Shown here one piece after another: positions 44,530-57,363 of a DNA stretch of 64,000 bases. Below the pieces are notes generated by a model. The model saw only the letters and a program-made list of their open reading frames with translations, did no database searches and was not told where the DNA came from. Position 1 is the stretch's first letter; the number at the start of each line of letters is the position of its first letter. Both the position numbers and the translations under genes were made by a program. This DNA is from Corylus avellana (taxonomy: Eukaryota > Streptophyta > Magnoliopsida > Fagales > Betulaceae), in the NCBI RefSeq assembly GCF_901000735.1, contig NC_081545.1, forward strand, positions 10,401,973 to 10,465,972. The letters run 5' to 3'.

Positions 44530-47500
44530 CAAAAAAAATAGTTATATATATTTAAATATGTATATTAGTAATTAAATAATATATGTTATATGAATTATTT
44601 AATATTTATGTATATGTATTAGTTGACATACTAACTAGTTAGATCATAAATGAACATATTATCTAGTTAATCAATATATATTAAGTAAATATAATTAAGT
44701 ACATGTTACTCAATACTTCTATGTATATTACTTATTTTATTATACATGTGTTATATATTAGTATTAACATACTAACTAGTAACTAGTTAGTTAATAAACT
44801 AACATATTAACCAAGTTAATATATATTAAATTACTAACTTAGTATAATTAACTATAGGTTATTTTGACAAAGAAAAAATTATATGTTACTTAATATTTGT
44901 ATGACGATTATATATACGAATATATAATATACATACTTGTTAGTTAACATATAAGTTACTAACTTAGTATTACTAAGTAAGTTAACTATTTCCCTTTTAC
45001 AAAAACAAAAATAAAGTAAGCTAATCAACACAAGTTACATAAATAGTAACTAATATGAAATACCATGACATATGGTTAAGTTGTTAACTAATTAAATCTA
45101 TAACTATATTGAATAGTTAAAATACAAGCAAATATTAACAAATTATATATATATAATATGACATAAGTTATAAAAATACAAGTTCATATTAAAACAATAA
45201 TTAAGTACCTAGAGACTTCGTTCAAATGTATGTTATAAACTTATAAGTCCTTATAAATTATACTTATACATATATACAAACGCTTTTTTTTCAACCATTT
45301 TCTCTTAATTTCGTAGCCATTTTTTAAACCATTGTTTTTTTCAAATTTTTAAACCGACTTTGTTTTACACATAAACAATTGTTTAACTATTTATTTCTTA
45401 CTCAAAGAGTCAAAAACGACGTAGTTTTGCACTCTTAGGGCCAGTTTGGGAGTGCGATTTTAAAAATTACGTTTTTAAAAATTGCGTTTTTAAAATCGCT
45501 ACTTTTTAAAATCTCACAGGCATTTGGTAAAACATACTAAAAAGTATTTTTTTTTATCAATTGAGTGTTTGGATAACATTAGCATATAATTGCGGTTTCA
45601 TGACCAAATTACCAATAAGGATAAACAAGACAGAGATGATGAAGAAAAAAAAAAAAAGAGATAAAATAAGGGTTTTAATATATTTTAGGTGGGTATTCTT
45701 GGTATTTTTTTTATTCCTGTTCTAAAAAAGGTAATTATTGCGCCAAATATCTTTTTAATAGAAATCGTGATTTTGTTTTAAATTCGCACTTTTTCAAATA
45801 AGCACCCTCTAATCAGCTTATGGAAATTGTAGATTTTTTTGTGATTTTAAAATTTGCGTTTTTAAAATCGCAATCCCAAACACCATAAAGTTGCGATTTG
45901 GTTTAAAATCGCAGATTATTTTTTTAAAAACGTACTCCCAAACGCACCCTTAAAAAGTGATGGGTTCATTAATGTTAAAAAATTATGTCTTAAAAAACTG
46001 GTTTAGCCTTTAAAAAAAATGGATTTGCGCCACATGTCGCAATTTATTAAAAAAAAAAGTCAATAGTATTCAATTCGTAGCATTAAACCATTAAAAATTG
46101 AATTAATACTATGCTATCTAGTATCTTCATATCTTCTTCAACCTTTAATTTTTGAAAGTCTCATAGTTCAAAATGGAAACAAAAAAAAAAAAATTAATAA
46201 ATGATCCAAAGATGGAAAGTCTCATTCGAAAATTATCCTCTTTTCCAATTTCATGATTTTCCAACTGACCAAGGTTCAAGTCCTTAAATCATTCCATAAA
46301 GGATCAGTAATAAAAAATGTTAATAAATTATAATTTACAAAAACTCACTTAGCCACTTGCATTAAATTTTTTTATTTGAATATGTCATGAATTATTGAAT
46401 TTTCATATATGAGGAGTATAACCAATTATTCACCTAGTATAAGCGTTAGATCAATTTTTAATGCAATATAACAAATTACTATTTAGATAGTGTTCAAAAA
46501 ACAATTACTCTTTAGACAATATTTAAACAAATAATGTCCCATTTAAATAAATAAATAAATACATATATTATTTTTTAATGGTATTACTAATAATTATTAA
46601 CTTAATATATTTTTTTTTAAATACTTTAATGTCATTAATTAATATAAACAGTTCCCATTATAGTATTTTTTTAAAAATACTACCAAGTTAATGATAGTTA
46701 ATGCCAAAAAGCAAAACCGGTGCTAATTAAGGATTTATATTTAAATCACCTAAATTATCGTGAAAATGCACTAAAGCGTTCAATTTTTTTTATTAAATGT
46801 GAGCCGTTGATGAGTGATTGTGGGTTACAGTTATAAGGCATAAATTCACATGGAAATAATCTCATGTCCCGCATGTCCATCACAGCATAAAGATCCAACG
46901 ATTTTCATTTAATCATCAACTAAGATCTTTTATTTACAGTTAGTATCAATCTTTTATATATATATGGTAGACTCGTGTTTTTTTTTTTTTTTTTTTCATA
47001 AAATATAGTAGACTAGTTAGTATATATTCTAACATATGAAATTATTAATATTAGTTTTTTTTTCAACATATTGAATTTTTTTAAAAATAAATTAAATTAT
47101 AAACAATTAAGCAATTTATACTAACACAATTATAAATTAAATCTTTTTTTTTTTCAACCCTAAGTCCCTAATTGGCTAATTATACTAAAAAGAGAATTAA
47201 ATTTAAACATTTAAAGTTATTAAACAATTTAAACCATTCTTTTTTTAAAAAAAAATAAAAACAAAATACAAAATACATTTAAAGCTTAGATCAGTGTGAC
47301 ATGTGTCAAGTGAGTGGGTTACAGCTATATATATATATATATAGCACTTTGTATATTGGAATGCATACGGTGTGGCTAAGTGTACTGTCCTCCATATATT
47401 TCAACGACTAGGATTTAATCGAAATTTGATATACGTTCAGGATGACTGCATAGAATTACAAAGCGTAGATCTCACAATAACGCGTGTATAGGAGATTAAA

Positions 47501-47834
47501 TTCTGAAGAAGTTTTGATTTTTGAATGGCTGACGTGTGGGCCCGTGAGGGAGAAAATCCCTCATTTTTCGGTGTCAACCTGGCCGTTAGATTTTTTAATC
47601 TTCCAATCCTAACCATTTGTTTCAGAATATTGAATATAAGGAAATTATATGGTGCTTTAATTTTTCATAGGATCTCTTTGTTTGATATAATCTGACAACT
47701 TAAAATTAATTAATAAATACTGAACGGTGAGGATCAACTTATATGTCGATTTTATATGTGAACACATGTAGGAAAAAAAAAGCAGAAACTCTGTCTCTCA
47801 TTATGAACGACGTGAAGTGCTCACACAATTTTTT
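44528..47834. other. AT-rich interior of hAT element
   Basis: No coding sequence recognised. Very AT-rich with many short TA, ATATATTA and homopolymer stretches. The only defined feature is the MITE at 45438-45949. Confidence 0.6.
45438..45949. mobile_element. PIF/Harbinger-type (Tourist-like) MITE nested in the hAT
   Basis: 512 bp between TTA (45435-45437) and TTA (45950-45952). Inverted ends are GGGCCAGTTTGGGAGTGCG and GGGTGCGTTTGGGAGTACG. The interior has repeated inverted AATTGCGTTTTTAAAATCGC-type motifs. TTA duplication and GGGC..GTTTGG ends are typical of Tourist-like MITEs. Confidence 0.8.
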
Positions 47835-47835
47835 T

Positions 47836-48133
47836 GAAGCAATTAATGCTTTGCATTCAATGCAATGGCTCCTCTCAACTACTTGTTATCAGAGAAAGGA
47901 AATTTAACGGCTTGATTTTCATTCTAGGGTTTCTAACATTTGATCTAATGGCTTCTAAGCCATCTAAACAAATTGGTAAATTGTGAAGCAATTAATGCTT
48001 TGCATTCAATGCAATGGCTCCTCTCAACTACTTGTTATCAGAGAAAGGAAATTTAACGGCTTGATTTTCATTCTAGAGTTTCTAGCATTTGATCTAATGG
48101 CTTCTAAGCCATCTAAACAAATTGGTTTTGAGA
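47836..48133 (+). repeat. 149-bp tandem duplication
   Basis: Two nearly identical units start at 47836 and 47985 (GAAGCAATTAATGCTTTGCA...CATCTAAACAAATTGG). It lies upstream of the transposase region of the hAT element. A short open stretch (48268-48495) follows but resembles nothing I know. Confidence 0.85.
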
Positions 48134-49334
48134 TTCTAAAGGGTTTCAAAACCCTTTTCGCCGAGTTAGAACCAGACAGCCAAAAAATAATACAGAAAAG
48201 AAGGATTACCTATCCCATCTCGCCGCCGTTTCTTTGATTTTGTGTCTTTCTCTCCTCACACACGCCAATGGAAGAGGCAAACAATACTCTTGATCGAATT
48301 GATATGGTACTCATCATCGCCATTCGTCATTTGGTTTATTTGGGCGTGGATGTTTCTTGTTTCCCCATTTGGCTAGTCGCTCTCAATTTTGTTCCACACA
48401 AAATTGAGAGGAAGAGCATTCTGAATAGTCTGAATCAAGAACCCCCACAATATCTCTCGATTCTTCAAGAAGACTTCAAGCTACAGTTATGTTAAATTTT
48501 TCCTTTGATTTTCGTATCATTTTATTTCTAGTTGGAGTTCAATTTTCAGTATATCTAAGCTCAAATGTTAATGTGATTTTTTGCTTTTTAATCTTTCAGG
48601 GACAGCTGTTAAATTTTTTCCTCTTTGATCCTACTTGTGGAATCTGCAATTGTAAGCCACAACCCGCACCCAGATACAACAACATACTGACTCTGTCACT
48701 CTAAGGTTATTTTCATTTGTTATGAAATTTGTAGTTGTTTTAATGTATAAACTAAAATTTTGAAAGTAGGTTTTGGTCAAATCTTTAAAATTTCTTGATT
48801 GATGCCTGTCTTTTTTGTTCAAGTTCTTGTTTGAAATTCGTACATAGTTATAATTTTTATTATTATGTTTCTGAAGTCGGTGGGATGATGTTCTTGAATT
48901 ATTTCTGATGTCAATTCGACTACATGTTTCTAGAATCTGTTAGAATTATTCCTTTTTTATTTGGGTCCAAGAAGTTGTTTTACATAATTTTGAGAAAACG
49001 AATATCAATTTTTAATGTGTTTCTGATCTGTTTTTTCATTAGGAACTAGGATGTAATGATATTTTATATTCTTGTCAGACCTAGTTATTCGAAGATATGT
49101 TCTAACATTTATCTTTAACCATTTATGCTATGATTCTACTCTAATTTTTGTTAAATGATTTATGCTTTGGTTTATGCTCATATTAATGATTTCTACTATG
49201 ATTTATGCTGAATGATTTATGTTTTGGTTTATGCTTAATGTTTATGCTTTCTAGTTCATATTGTGACTCAATTTTTGGTTCATCTTCTAATCCTATCTTT
49301 TTCTAATAATACATACTATAATATCTTAGAAGAG
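48134..49334. other. hAT interior upstream of the transposase
   Basis: Contains a TCTTTCTCTCC leader-like stretch and an ATG-initiated 75-codon frame at 48268-48495 without recognisable domains. It may be a 5' exon or leader of the transposase transcript, or captured host sequence. Confidence 0.35.
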
Positions 49335-51538
49335 ATGGAGGAGGAAGATGTGAACAACCTTGAACCAGTTGGGGTAGAAGAATATGAAAACGAGGATTCA
49401 TTTGGTATTAGTAATGATGTTACTGCTGCTGACCCAGAAAAAATTGGGGACCCAGTTGTAGATTCTGCCATTAATGAAGTTGATCAAGAAGATCCATTGG
49501 ATGCTTATCAAAAAAAGAAGAGGGCGAAGACTTCTAAGGTTTGGAAAGATTGTACTGAGGTGAAAATAAACGGTGTGAACAAGCACTAATGAAATTGGTG
49601 TAAGAAAACATTCATCATATCCAAATCAAGTTGTACAAGTACGCTTGGTAGGCACTTGAGAAATTGTTTGTCATTCAATGGTGCCAAGAATAAGCAAAAG
49701 CTTTTGATAATTGATGGTAAGGAGGTTGATGGTGTGGGTACAATCTCTAATTTTAGCTATGATCAAAGGAAGTCAAAAGAGATGTGCTCCCATATGATGA
49801 TGTTTCATGAGTACCCTTCTGCACTTGTGGAGCATGTTATGTATAATCAGTTTGTTAAGACGCTAACACCCTATCAGGAAAGAATTACTCGGGCTACTGC
49901 AAAGAAAGATTGTTCTACCACTTACAACAATGAGAAGCGAAAATTGAAGACTTTGTTGAAAGGGGTTCACAAAGTTAACATCACAACCGACATGTGGACT
50001 TCACGTCAAAAGTCTTCATATATGGTTGTAACTTGTCATTACATTGATTCCGAGTGGCGTCTAAATAGGTGTGTGCTGAATTTTTTCAATGTTCCGCCAC
50101 CACACTTCGAGTATTTTATCGCAGATGCACTATAGAAAAGTTTTCAAGAATGGGGTATTGAGAATAAAATATCTTCAATCACGGTTGACAATGTAAAATC
50201 GAATGATATAGCAATGAAGACCTTAAGAGATATGTTTAATTTGAGAAAGACTTTACCCGTTGATGGTAAATTGTTTCATGTGCGTTGTTATGTCCACATT
50301 ACTAATTTGTTGGTGCAATATGGACTTGGTGAGGTAACTATGATAATTGATTGTATAAGGGATGGAATTAAGTACTTGGTTGCATCGGAGGGAAGGTTAC
50401 TTAAATTTGCTGAAAATGCAAAGCGATTGAAATTGCCTTCCAAGAAATTATTCTTGGATGTACCCACTCGGTGGAATAGTACATATTTCATGTTGATTGC
50501 AGAACTTGAGTTCAAAGAGGCATTTCCCATGTATTCATACAAGATTCTTGTTTTCAATGGTTGCCATTAGATGAAGATTGGGAAAAAATTGAGAATGTGT
50601 GCCAACTATTGGGGGTCTTCAACCAAGTAACAAACATTGTATCGGGAAGTGACTACCCTACTTCCAACTTATTCCTCCCTCAAGTGTGGAGGATGAAAGA
50701 CATCTTGAGTTCAAAGTGTAGAGATCCGAATGAGTACATTCAATCAATGGCACGTAAAATGAATGTGAAGTTTGAGAAGTATTGGGGAGAGGTTAATTTA
50801 CTAATGGGAGTTGCTGCTGTGTTGGACCCAAGGTATAAGATGACTTTGATACGATTTTGTTACCCTAAAATCTACGGAGATGAGAATGCTAAAACAAATA
50901 TCGATCGTCTCAGTTCAGTTTTGAATGAGTTGTATAATGACTATGTTATAGAATATAACTCAAGTGTTATGGAACAAAATTCACAATGCAATGCTCCAGA
51001 GAGCTCTTCAAGTATTGGTTCGGTTAGTGCAGCCAATGTCCAAAGTGGTGTGGATTTGTATGACTCATTTGTCCGAAGTGCTGAAACATTGCAGCAGCCT
51101 ATTAAAACAGAATTGCAAATATATTTGGAGGAAAATGTACTCATTTGTGAAAAGGGTGTGGAGTTTAATGCATTAGGTTGGTGGAAAGCAAATGCACTTA
51201 AGTATCGCATTCTATCTATTTTGGCCAAGGATGTATTGTCAACTCCAATTACCACTGTGAGTTCAGAGTCCACATTTAGTGCTGGTGGAAGGATAATTGA
51301 TCCTTACAGAGCTTCATTATCTCCAGAAACTGTGCAAATGTTGGTATGTGGGGCAGATTGGGTCAGGGCATTACATGGGCTAAAAAGGACGAGTGATGTA
51401 AGTATTAATTATGTTTTGTGAAAATTGTTATTTTCATTTGAAGTTACAAGGTACTGCCCATATTTTTCTAATTCTATTTTTTTTTTACCTTAGGTGGAAG
51501 ATGACATTGAGGAGATTACCTTACCAATGATACCCTAA
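49335..51538 (+). pseudogene. hAT transposase (BED zinc finger, RICESLEEPER-like), broken
   Basis: Starts MEEEDVNNLEPVGVEEYENE. A BED-type finger follows (SKVWKDCTEVKING...NWCKKTF...TLGRHLRNC), with two stops (about 49587-49592) at the position of its first Cys. The catalytic core is readable: NITTDMWTSRQ, ITVDNVKSND, HVRCYVHITNLLVQ and LDVPTRWNSTYFML. The C-terminal dimerisation region has LSTPITTVSSESTFSAGGRI. An intron (GTAAGT at 51398 to TTAG at 51493) leads to a last short exon ending VEDDIEEITLPMIP. Further damage: a stop after ADAL (50133-50135) and a frameshift near 50545. The enzyme would cut and paste hAT elements, but this copy cannot make it. Confidence 0.85.
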
Positions 51539-52504
51539 CTCTTTACTTTTGTTACTATCAGACAAATTGTTAATTAAGTTTTAAAATTATTTTCAATTTG
51601 TAATATAAATGCACTGCTGCCACTATGTATTTGGTTGGGGAATTTTGATGGACAATATGATTTTGTTGGAGTCTTGAAGATCTTTTTTGTGAGGTAATAT
51701 ATGACTTCCTATTTAATAATTATGGCATATTTTTCATTTACAAAATACTAAATATATATTGTTTTTTTAAACTATAGGTGGAAGGCTGGATACTAAAATG
51801 GAGATTGACAAATTGTCTTACGACTCTTACCAACCTTACTTTTGTAACTTTACATTTGTATTAAGTTTTAAAGATGATAATATTATTGCATATTTGATGT
51901 TTGACTTCCTATTTAATGATTTGTTGGCCAAAGTAGTTGCATATTTATTTGTTAATTATTAATTGGATTTATCTTTTTTAATCCAAAATACTATACATTC
52001 TGGGTTTGCAATGTCCCTCCAGATATTGGGTTTGGATATATTTGTTTTCCGCTAGGTATGTAGGAAAGTTGCTTAAAGGACAGACAATTGAGGTCATTGG
52101 TGGTGGTCGTATTGAATCTACTTATGCCAGAATGATGGTAATTCCTTATTTTCTAAAATTTCAAATTGAATTTGTTAAATCTTTATGTCAATTTGCCTCA
52201 CCAAGTTGAATATGTTGGATGCCTAATGACTAAGTTGATTAGTCCAGCAATCATCTATCATAAGTTATTAAACTTGATTGTTAGAAATGATTACTTTGAG
52301 TCGTGGGTTTTTGTAGCATTTACCGTGAATAATCCATGTTTTTTTGTTTTCTGTTCTTTTTTGTTGTTTCTGTTTTTAATTTTGGCTATGTTTGGTTGAT
52401 GATAATTTTGGCTATGTTTTGTTTATGTGATTTTGCTTGTGTGCTACTTTAGTAAGTTTATGACTTTCATTGCCAACCTATACATACTTTCCTTGTTTCC
52501 TCAG
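51539..52504. other. hAT interior between transposase and captured kinase
   Basis: Mostly AT-rich. A stretch at about 52050-52140 reads LLKGQTIEVIGGGRIESTYA in one frame, exon-like, next to a plausible splice acceptor (CGCTAG); I do not recognise its parent gene. Confidence 0.4.
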
Positions 52505-53712
52505 GAATCTGTGAAGACCAAGCATCCTTAGCTTCATTATGAGTCAAAGTTATACATGCTTCTACAAGGAGGGAGTAAGTTTCCTCTTTTAGTCCTTTTG
52601 TCTATAGTGAGTTGATATGAAGGGATTTAGTTAAAATCAATTTATGTATCTACTTATTTATCTTTTTATCTGTATGAAGCGAGTATCACCCATCTGAAAT
52701 GGTTTGGTGTTGAGGGTGAGTACAATGTTATGGTTATTGACCTTCTAGGGCCAATCGAAAGTTTGCAATCCTAGAAGACTTGTTCAACTATTGCAATCGA
52801 AAGTTTTCTTTAAAAATAGTTTTGATGCTTGCAGATCAGTTAGTAAGTATTCAATGTTTTCAATGAAAGGTATATTTGGTAATATGTTATTACTTCTCCC
52901 AAAAAACAATGAAGGTATATTGGTTAAAATGGCTTTCATACTGATACTTTTCTTTTTCCTGTTTTTTTATTTAGATAAACAGAGTTGAGTTTAGGGCGCA
53001 AAGCTAATCAGGTAAACTTTTCTATGTGGTATTCTTGCGTTTGTGTACGTTTTCATCTTCTGTTACTTTAAATACATGCAAACATTGGACCTTAGTACAT
53101 AAATATCTTTGCATCAGGCCACCTTCAATTCTATTCAAGACTCTGTTTGGCTTTTGTAGGAAATATTGGACATCTTGAAAATGTGAATGTTGTGATAATA
53201 TTTTGTAGCTATAGGTAATCATCAACAAAAGATTTTGTAGCTATGGTTGAACTGGTCTATGGTTTAATTGGTTGTTTTAGGGTTTCTTAGATATGTTTGC
53301 TGGGGATAGGGGCAAAGTATCAAATTCTGAAGAAGTATTGGCAATTGCTTGGTATAACACTTAGTAAGACCAAATGTATTTAGGTTATGGCCCTGTATAG
53401 GAATCCTTTAGTTGATTTTGCTGAGTTGATAAGTATAATATGTCCTTATGTGAATAATGACTATTAGATCTCTCTTGCTGATGAAAGAAAATAGTCTATA
53501 TAATAGGGGTATACCCTTTTCTTTCATGTTTTCATGGATGTTGGCCTCAATTACTAATGAATTTCTGGCTTCCTGATGCATTGATATGCTACTCATATTT
53601 TCCATGTTAGTATTTGTCGCTTGTTTGTCAATATAAAGTACCCCCACCAATTTTTCCTCTGTTCATGTGGTTTTCTTTTTGGTACAGAGAAAACAAAAAT
53701 CTCACAGGAACA
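52505..53712 (+). pseudogene. Captured casein kinase 1 gene fragments
   Basis: Exon-intron pieces of a plant casein kinase 1-like Ser/Thr kinase. Exon a (52505-52574) reads ESVKTKHP-stop-LHYESKLYMLLQGG after CTCAG and before GTAAGT. Exon b (52680-52842) reads [18 protein letters not shown] then, after a small insertion shifts the frame, [15 protein letters not shown] and VLMLADQL. Exon c (52975-53011) joins INRVEF to LGRKANQ, skipping the catalytic HRD region. A last piece at 53689-53712 reads ENKNLTGT after TACAG. The order matches CK1 from the N-lobe to the activation-segment end. Introns are kept, so capture was at DNA level. Stop, frameshift and deletions make it non-functional as kinase. 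Confidence 0.85.
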
Positions 53713-54344
53713 ACTTAACCAATTTGAGATTTGTTTCTGCAACTGTGTTTTTGACATGGATGCCATTATTTGTGTTAGGTGATGCCCGAGTTACAAAATG
53801 TTGGAAATGGAGGCTACGTTATATGAAACCAGTGCAAGTGATCGATGGAAAATAGAATATTTTTATATGGAGTTTCCTCTACACATTACGATTTTCTGCA
53901 TTAGTTATTTGATTTTTGCATTTTATATTTGCTTCGTGATTTATAATTTTTAATTTGTAATTGTAATTGAAGGTTGAAGCCTTGAATTTATGAGATTGTA
54001 TTTGTAAATTTTAATTGTTTAGTGACTCAGTATGAAGTGAATATGTCAATTTGCATTTTTGCAGCAAATTGATTTTTAATTTATTAGATTGTATTTGTAA
54101 ATTGTAATTGTTTAGAAGGGTTAAGTGAATGATAAAAGAAAGTGTAATTGTAAATTTGTTTGGTTTTACTTTTTGTAATGGATGGGGCTAATGGCATTTT
54201 TGGTTAATTGTGTTTGATTTTTGATTGTTTTTATTTCTAAATTCCATCTGAAACTTGGTTTTGAAAGTTGGAATTGAATTTTTAAGATTTAAATTTTTTA
54301 AGAATTTTTTTGTCCATTTTTTATTTTTTATTTTTTAATTTAAA
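53713..54344. other. hAT interior, 3' part
   Basis: AT-rich, with imperfect direct repeats of TTATGAGATTGTATTTGTAA/TTATTAGATTGTATTTGTAA near 53987 and 54080. No coding recognised. Confidence 0.5.
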
Positions 54345-54570
54345 CGAGCCGAGCGAGCCGAGTGCCCGATAAAGCACTCAGCTCGGGTTGTGGACGAGCT
54401 CGAGCTCGATCTCGCACACAATGTTAATGTTATCGAGCCGAGCCGAGTCTACCATTTAGGGCTCGTCACGAGCTCGAGCCGAGCTCGAGCTTTTTGAACA
54501 GTACATGCGAGCCGAATTTGGACACCCTTAACTCGCCCGAGCTCAGCTCGTTTACAGCCCTACCCACCTA

Positions 54571-55855
54571 CAAACTGCAAATAGAAGGAAAAGCCCAACC
54601 AACAAACCACTGCTAGAATGCAAAGACAGAAGCCAAAACAAATACAAACTTTTCAACAAAAACTAATCAGCATTAACTCAAGTTGTCTCATTCCCAAGGT
54701 TACGTAAGTTTATATTTCAACATGAAGTGACACTGGGCCTCCAATTTCTACTTTGGCATATGCAATTAATGGTGGGCAAGGAACCAAGGAACACCATATC
54801 TCCTGACCGATTGAGATGCCCAACATTTTATTCATATAGGACTTATATATTTCGATAAGTACTTAGACTGTCTAAAATTTATTTGTAAAGATGAGTGTTA
54901 TATACATTCTTTCTCAATAATTTAGGCAACAAATTGTTGAAGATCATAATTCTTGATGTAAAGTGTCTCTTTTGAAGGCTACACGCGTGGATGTATATGT
55001 CACCATAGAGTGACTTTTCCTAGGATTCAAATTTCTAATGCGTGTGGCATTTGCTATTACTAGTGGACAAGAATTAGCATCCTATTTGTCTGTTAAAGTA
55101 CTATTAATTAAATAATTAAATTTATTATTTCATATCAGTTTAAAATTTTGTAATAAGTTGTAATTTAACACTTCTTTACATGAAACACACACACACACAC
55201 ATATATATATAGACGGGGTTCTTCAACCATGAATTTTGAGCTTTTTTGTAAGTGTTTAATTAAATATCCTAGAATAGTAATAGACTAATAGTTTAATAAG
55301 GAGATCATTTATCTTCAATTGTTATTCATTAGTTAACTGTTTTGTTTTGTATTTTTATCTTTTAATTGAACTATTATTTTTAGGGCATTGAATTAATAAA
55401 GATGGTAAACAAAAATTAATCTCAAATCTTGTATTTGTAAAATGACTAAGTTACCTCAAAATCTTAAAAGTAGAAATTCCCTTAAAAGTTAAAACCTAAC
55501 CAATCTATTATGCTAGGTGTTGAAAAATTATTCACCTAACACTTTGGCTGGAGCCTTGAGGTTGGAGGTTGGCAGGCCTATTCTTGGCCTTTATATGCTT
55601 CTTTATGGTGGCGGGTTCATGCATCCTTCTATAGTGCCTTTTTCTTGCAAAACGAATAGCTAAGAGACCGAAGAAAAACGTAGAGGGATGACTTTTCCTC
55701 ACGTTTTTTTCACTATAATGTGTAACTTATGATTCATTTGTTTTGACATAAAATATTTTTCATCAAAATATATTTTCAACCAAATTTTAAAAAAAATATT
55801 TTTCAGCGCCTAACTAGTACTTAAAATGAGCAACATCAAAAAATAGTCCGTGATA
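54571..55855. other. Duplicated spacer of unit E
   Basis: Continues the spacer split by the hAT. Matches the reverse complement of 6107-7385 and resembles 15010-16300. Contains a (CA)n(TA)n repeat near 55186-55211. No gene seen. Confidence 0.7.
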
Positions 55856-57355
55856 TCTAATGTTACGCCCCCAAATCTGCCCTTGACCAGTTTGGTAGGG
55901 TTATTGGCAATTACCCTAATATAACTAACTGGTAGCTGACTAGGGAATCACCCCTCTAAGCATAATTAGAGTGAATGCATAGGAAGATGAAATAAATCTA
56001 AGAAATCTAATAACCATAAAGGAAGCATATGTTATCTTCGAAATATAGACATGGAGCAACTAATAGAAATACAAGTAATCTAATCAAACCTAATAACAAC
56101 ATGAAGATCTCTGTCTTAAATAAATCCGTAGTGGCAACCTCTCCACTCTCCTCTTCCTAGAAAGAGGTTTTCTACAAGATGTAATAACCGCATAAATCTA
56201 AAGGCTGAGAGCACTCTAGCAGCAGATGCCCCATATGTCATTCCCTTCCTTATGTTTAGGAAAAATTTCAAAAAACTCACAAAAACCTACTTACTTCAAA
56301 TTCCTTACATTTAACCAACCCTCAAGGGTTGTTACAGTGTTTCCCAATGTATAGGAAACCAAAAGTGATTTCCTATACTTACATTATTTTAATATAAACC
56401 TTTCTCTTTCATCTCTCATCTTTCATCTTTTTGTCTTTAATTGGGGATTGTGTTGGGATTTTGTGAAAGAAAAAAAAAATGAGGGCAGGTAGGGAACTTG
56501 TATTTTGTAAAGAAATAATATTTTAATAGTATAAAGAAAGATAAGAGAAGCTATTGTGAAATATATTTTCATAGTGAAGAAAAAAGTAGTTTTGTGCCCT
56601 AAACTTAGGGAAAATCAAAGGGAAGCTGCTGCTAGTGCTCTTAGTAAGTAAACTTCACAATTGGGTTTGACATGAGCCAATTATTAATGAGCAGAAAGAA
56701 ACGTGCAGTTTGACAAATGTTTGAAAGAGGTGTTGTATCCGTTAATACACAATAAAAATATTGTTTTGTTGAAATAAGAAGTGTACTTCCAACGGCAATT
56801 GCCTAAGTGTTTTAATAAAGAAAACTAATGCTTTATTAGGTCCTACCTATCACGTATAGTCTACCCGAGATAATACTCATTCTTAGCAGGGTTTCTAATA
56901 TCTTGATAAATCACTATTTCTTTTAAAATGGTAAAGGTTTCTTAACTGGTTAATAATTCCTTAAAACAAACTTTAAAACACGTGGCCTAAACCTTCTTTG
57001 ATTAACACAAGCCCTTAAAGCCTTTTAGCAAGGAAAAATGCAAAGTACCCTCACTGGGTGAGCGCTCGCCCAAGGAACCACACGAGTGCTTGCATGAACA
57101 ATGCAATACCCGTTGTGCATTACCCAATCATACCTCTGAGCACTTTTTACCTTTTGTGAATAGTACACGAGTGCTCGCTGCAACAGTCCACGAGCACTCG
57201 TTAACCAATTTTTAGACTCCTGCACAGTACCCAAATCGCACACCTGAAAAGTATTTTTAACCCGTTGTGAACAGTACACAAGCGCTCGACACCATAGTCC
57301 ACGAGTGCTCGCACCTTTTCAGGATATTCCATGCAGCGCTCTTATCTTTTTTCCC

Positions 57356-57363
57356 TATATAAA
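57356..57363 (+). promoter_or_regulatory. TATA box of plus-facing segment (unit E)
   Basis: CCCTATATAAACCC follows the palindromic repeats and precedes a leader (GTGAGTGTTCTTGGAGAAGG) conserved with 17945-17977. The facing TATA is at 59743-59752 on the minus strand. Confidence 0.45.

Larger units (their letters stand above)
44265..54562 (+). mobile_element. 10.3-kb hAT transposon with captured gene pieces
   Basis: The ends are TAGGGGTGTAAGCGAGCT (44265) and the inverted TAGGGCTGTAAACGAGCTGA (ending 54562), flanked by a perfect 8-bp duplication CCCACCTA (44257-44264 and 54563-54570). Unit B (near 15006) and unit A (near 7390) show the uninterrupted site. Subterminal regions (44280-44490 and 54345-54550) are full of GCTCG/CGAGC repeats in opposite orientation. 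Contents: AT-rich DNA with a nested MITE (45438-45949), a 149-bp tandem duplication, a broken BED/hAT transposase (49335-51538) and casein kinase 1 fragments (52505-53712). It is much longer than usual for hAT (typically 3-5 kb). Confidence 0.9.

Noticed and set aside
55861..56338. A 480-bp solo LTR running from TGTTACGCCCCC to AAGGGTTGTTACA
   Set aside because: The flanks do not match as a target duplication (CTAA versus GTGT), while the larger span 55861-60155 has matching TCTAA flanks in four copies.
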